A stretch of 8,941 nt of DNA from Lachnospiraceae bacterium UBA3632 (GTDB taxonomy: Bacteria; Bacillota; Clostridia; Lachnospirales; Lachnospiraceae). The stretch spans positions 1 to 8,941 of the forward strand of contig DFKZ01000049.1 of assembly GCA_002373975.1 (NCBI GenBank), read 5' to 3'. Below are positions 6,335 through 8,941 of this stretch, piece by piece. A model generated the notes under the pieces. That model did no database searches. It saw only the letters and a program-made list of their open reading frames with translations, and was not told where the DNA came from. The position numbers and the translations under genes were made by a program. Every line of letters starts with the position of its first letter. The first letter of the stretch is position 1.

Positions 6335-8941
6335 TTTTCGTTTCCTTTTCGGATTCTTCCTTGCGGTCCTCTTCCTTTTCCTTCTTCATCTGCAGCATGA
6401 ATTCTGCAGCATCATCGGGAATATCGTCGATATTGTCCCCGCCGACATCAATATTAAGAGGCGGCTTCTTGAAGAGCACATCATACATAACCGGGATGAT
6501 AAAGAGTGTCATCAGGGTGGCGTAGAGCAGACCTCCCGCGATAACCAGCGCCATCGCACGTCCCATCTGGCTTCCCATGTTGTCGCCGAAGATAAGGCTT
6601 GCCTCTGCCAGAATGGTGGTGAGGGCGGTCATAAGTATCGGGCGCATACGCGTCTTTCCTGTTGCGATCAGAGCATCCCTGCGCTCCATTCCGCCCATTC
6701 GCAGCTGATTGGTGTAATCAACGTACACGATACCGTTGTTAACAACAGTTCCCGTCAGCACTATAAATCCCATAAGTGCCATCATCGAGATATTCTCACC
6801 GGTAAACCACAGTGCCAGCAGACCGCCGGTGTATGCAAGCGGCATGGTAAAGAGCACTATGAAGGGTGAAAGCAGGCTCTGGAACTGGGCCACCATTACG
6901 AAGTAGATAAATGCGATTCCCATCAGGAAAATGGGCATCATATCCTTTACCATCTTCATGGCCGATTCGGACTCTCCTCCCAGGTCGACTATGTAACCCT
7001 CGGGTGCCTCATAGGCATCGATGAGGGGTTGAAGCTTTCTGGCAAGAAGGGTTCCGTTTTCGCCTTCCTCTATTCCGGCAGTAACCGTAATATATCTTGT
7101 CTGGTTTTCACGCATTATGGTGCTGTAACCGTCCTCGGTCACAAGTTTTGCAAAATCGCTTAGAGGCTTAGTCTCCGATGCAGTCCCCGCAAGTGAAGAC
7201 GATCCCCCGCCTCCGAAGCCTGATGAGCTTCCGCCAAAGGAACTTCCACCAAAGGAACTTCCACCAAAGGAGCTTCCACCTAACGAGCTGTCGCCGAATC
7301 CGGATGAATCACCGAATCCGGATGAATCACCGAATCCGCCTGTACTTTCGCCCGATCCTGAGCTGCTCTCTTCCGTTGATGTGACGGGTATCCTGATATC
7401 CATCAAATTCTCTACCATCACGGGATCGAGCTCGTCCACTATCTTAACGTCCATCTCGACGCCGTCGATATTCACGGTGATCGCACTCTTGGATGTGGCC
7501 ATTTCCTCTGCGATAGCCTGGTAGATCTGTGCCACGGTCACACCGTTTCTGATGGCCAGATCCTTGTCCACCGTGAGGTGAAGAACCTGCCCGGCATCTT
7601 CCTGGCCGTTTGATACGTTGGTGTATCCGTCGACAGTTTTTACTATATCGGTAATATCATTACTTACTTTAACAAGAGTATCCAGATCCTGTCCGTAGAT
7701 CGTGATGGTAAGGCCGCTTCCGAGGATGGTGCTCATCTCTTCAAGTCCGCTTGTAAGAGAGATGTTTATGCCCAGATCGTCACCTATCTTTTCGATATTC
7801 CGACAGATTTCCTTTACTTCCTTAGCTCCTGCCTTGGGATTTTCGGTGGTGATCATAAATGAGAAGCTTCCGTATGCTCCCTCCTGACCTCCGAATCCCA
7901 CAATCGACTCGGTACCTCCGGCCATTGCGCCGATAGAGTCAACACCCTTTACATCAACAGCCCGGTAGATCAGCTCATCAACAAGCTGATAGGTTTCCTC
8001 GCGGGTGATACTGTCCTCGTCAAAGTAAACCGATCCCTGTATCTGGTTGCTGGTCATTTCGGGGATCATAACGATACCCATTCTGAGCACCTGCCATATA
8101 GCAAGTCCGAGCAGTCCTACCGCAATTCCAAGCGGAACCGCTTTAACCCTCAGACAGAATTCAAGAGCTTTGCCATAGGCTTCCTGTATCTTTTCAAACC
8201 ACTTATGGCTCTTGGGTTTAACCTTCCTAAGGAGCGTGGAGCTTGCAGCAGGCACCACGGTCATAGCCACCGCAAGGGATGCCATCAGACAATAGATAAT
8301 GGTGAGTGCCATGGGAAGCATCAGTGATCTTACCATACCGGTGGTATAAACCATGGGGAAGAATACACATACGCTGGTAAGAGTGGATGCAACAACCGCT
8401 CCGGCCACCTGCTTGGTTCCCTGCACGGCGGCTCTGGGCGCACTGATGCCTCGGCCTCGCAATCTGTAAATGTTTTCTATGATAACTATGGAGTTATCCA
8501 CCAGCATTCCTATTCCCAGAGCCATGCCCGACAGCGACATCATGTTGAGTGATATCTTGGAAAAATACATCAGCACGAGGGATGTGAGCACGCTGAGAGG
8601 GATACTTATGGCAACAACTATCGTCGGCATCACGTCGCGAAGGAATATGGCCAGCACGACTATTGCAAGGGCAGATCCGATCAATATGCTCTGAAGAACG
8701 CTGTTTATTATAAGCTCGATGTAATCGCCCTGGTCCACCATCACCAGGATATCCAGGCCGTCATATTTATCTTCGAGTTCTTTGATTTCTGACTTAAGGG
8801 TACGGCTCAGCTCATTGGTTCCTGTGGTGCTGGCCTTAAATATCGACAGAATAACAGCGCTGTCGGTATTGAGCCTTGCAAAAGTAACATCGGTATTATC
8901 GATAACGGTTATCTCGGCAACAGATCCGAGTGTGATATCTC
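6282..8941 (-). CDS. RND (AcrB/HAE1-type) efflux permease, N-terminus outside window
   Basis: This is a proton-driven inner-membrane exporter of hydrophobic or amphiphilic compounds. The frame is open from the right edge (first codon 8939-8937), giving 885 residues; roughly the first 200-250, including TM1, are missing. Visible are the end of the first extracytoplasmic domain, TM2-TM7 (about residues 79-288) with 'GIGMLVDNSIVIIENI' in TM4, the second extracytoplasmic domain (about 289-665), and TM8-TM12 (about 668-820) with 'VVNNGIVYVDYTNQL' and 'TRMRPILMTALTTI'. The TM4 pair is D148-N149, where AcrB has Asp-Asp; D-N also occurs in other HAE1 proteins. Residues 521-589 are a Gly/Ser/Phe repeat insert. 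The C-terminus is a charged Lys/Glu tail whose last 16 residues overlap pyrC. A membrane-fusion partner probably lies beyond the right edge. Its substrate is unknown. GTG or ATG codons near 8744 are internal, since upstream codons continue the RND family pattern. Confidence 0.93.
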   Translation of the reverse strand, partial: DITLGSVAEITVIDNTDVTFARLNTDSAVILSIFKASTTGTNELSRTLKSEIKELEDKYDGLDILVMVDQGDYIELIINSVLQSILIGSALAIVVLAIFLRDVMPTIVVAISIPLSVLTSLVLMYFSKISLNMMSLSGMALGIGMLVDNSIVIIENIYRLRGRGISAPRAAVQGTKQVAGAVVASTLTSVCVFFPMVYTTGMVRSLMLPMALTIIYCLMASLAVAMTVVPAASSTLLRKVKPKSHKWFEKIQEAYGKALEFCLRVKAVPLGIAVGLLGLAIWQVLRMGIVMIPEMTSNQIQGSVYFDEDSITREETYQLVDELIYRAVDVKGVDSIGAMAGGTESIVGFGGQEGAYGSFSFMITTENPKAGAKEVKEICRNIEKIGDDLGINISLTSGLEEMSTILGSGLTITIYGQDLDTLVKVSNDITDIVKTVDGYTNVSNGQEDAGQVLHLTVDKDLAIRNGVTVAQIYQAIAEEMATSKSAITVNIDGVEMDVKIVDELDPVMVENLMDIRIPVTSTEESSSGSGESTGGFGDSSGFGDSSGFGDSSLGGSSFGGSSFGGSSFGGSSSGFGGGGSSSLAGTASETKPLSDFAKLVTEDGYSTIMRENQTRYITVTAGIEEGENGTLLARKLQPLIDAYEAPEGYIVDLGGESESAMKMVKDMMPIFLMGIAFIYFVMVAQFQSLLSPFIVLFTMPLAYTGGLLALWFTGENISMMALMGFIVLTGTVVNNGIVYVDYTNQLRMGGMERRDALIATGKTRMRPILMTALTTILAEASLIFGDNMGSQMGRAMALVIAGGLLYATLMTLFIIPVMYDVLFKKPPLNIDVGGDNIDDIPDDAAEFMLQMKKEKEEDRKEESEKETKNANTYQKRKSHRSGHRP
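7173..7379 (-). repeat. Gly/Ser/Phe tandem-repeat insert in the RND permease
   Basis: Two in-frame DNA repeats lie here. An 18-bp unit (ccgaatccggatgaatca) is present twice at 7294-7311 and 7312-7329, with a partial third from 7330, encoding GFGDSS. A 15-bp unit (ccaaaggaacttcca) is present at 7234-7248, 7249-7263 and 7264-7278 (one change), with a divergent fourth to 7293, encoding GGSSF. Serine- and glycine-rich flanks extend it to about 69 residues. It sits between 'DIRIPV' and 'KPLSDFAKL', which most RND permeases join by a short loop in the docking region of the second extracytoplasmic domain. Confidence 0.85.

Noticed and set aside
6291..6869. Plus-strand open frame of 192 codons opposite the RND 3' end
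   Set aside because: It lies antisense to conserved TM8-TM12 codons, and the translation shows no recognisable domain.
8742..8744. Start of the RND gene at the GTG near 8744
   Set aside because: The same frame stays open to the right edge, and those codons (…VAEITVIDNTDVTFARLN…) match the usual RND sequence before TM2, so the gene begins outside the window.

Overview
All six genes in this window lie on the minus strand, so transcription runs from high to low coordinates. The class 1B dihydroorotate dehydrogenase pair (pyrK plus pyrD), the Bacillus-type dihydroorotase, the AGGAGG-type ribosome binding sites, the DUF6273-like protein and the 'HTWD…CxxCG' surface repeats together suggest a Firmicutes/Clostridia genome of moderate GC, most likely Lachnospiraceae (gut or rumen). 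This placement is inferred from gene content and was not checked against a database.

Reading in the direction of transcription, the window opens inside an RND (AcrB/HAE1-like) efflux permease (6282 to past the right edge). Its last 53 bases overlap the start of pyrC (dihydroorotase, 4961-6334). After a 57-bp gap with a small perfect hairpin comes pyrK (4124-4903, FAD/[2Fe-2S] electron-transfer subunit). pyrK overlaps pyrD (3222-4127, catalytic FMN subunit) by 4 bp (ATGA). Eleven bases after pyrD, with its Shine-Dalgarno built over the pyrD stop codon, lies a lipoprotein with a Pro/Asp-rich stalk and a predicted right-handed beta-helix (1984-3210). A strong intrinsic terminator (1918-1957) closes the unit. 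PyrC makes dihydroorotate and PyrK/PyrD oxidise it to orotate with NAD+ as acceptor, so two consecutive UMP-biosynthesis steps are encoded together. They are flanked on both sides by envelope genes with no evident role in pyrimidine synthesis.

Beyond the terminator is a 205-bp AT-rich intergenic region, then a second probable transcription unit of two secreted or envelope proteins. The first (831-1778) is membrane-anchored with a DUF6273-like domain. The second (1-772, cut by the left edge) has a signal peptide and 42-residue tandem repeats, each with a CxxC pair.

There is no tRNA, rRNA, CRISPR array, insertion sequence or phage gene. I do not see a clear new multi-gene system. The points most worth a second look are the beta-helix lipoprotein fused into the pyr operon, the Gly/Ser repeat insert in the RND permease, the RND-pyrC gene overlap and the recently duplicated CxxC repeats.
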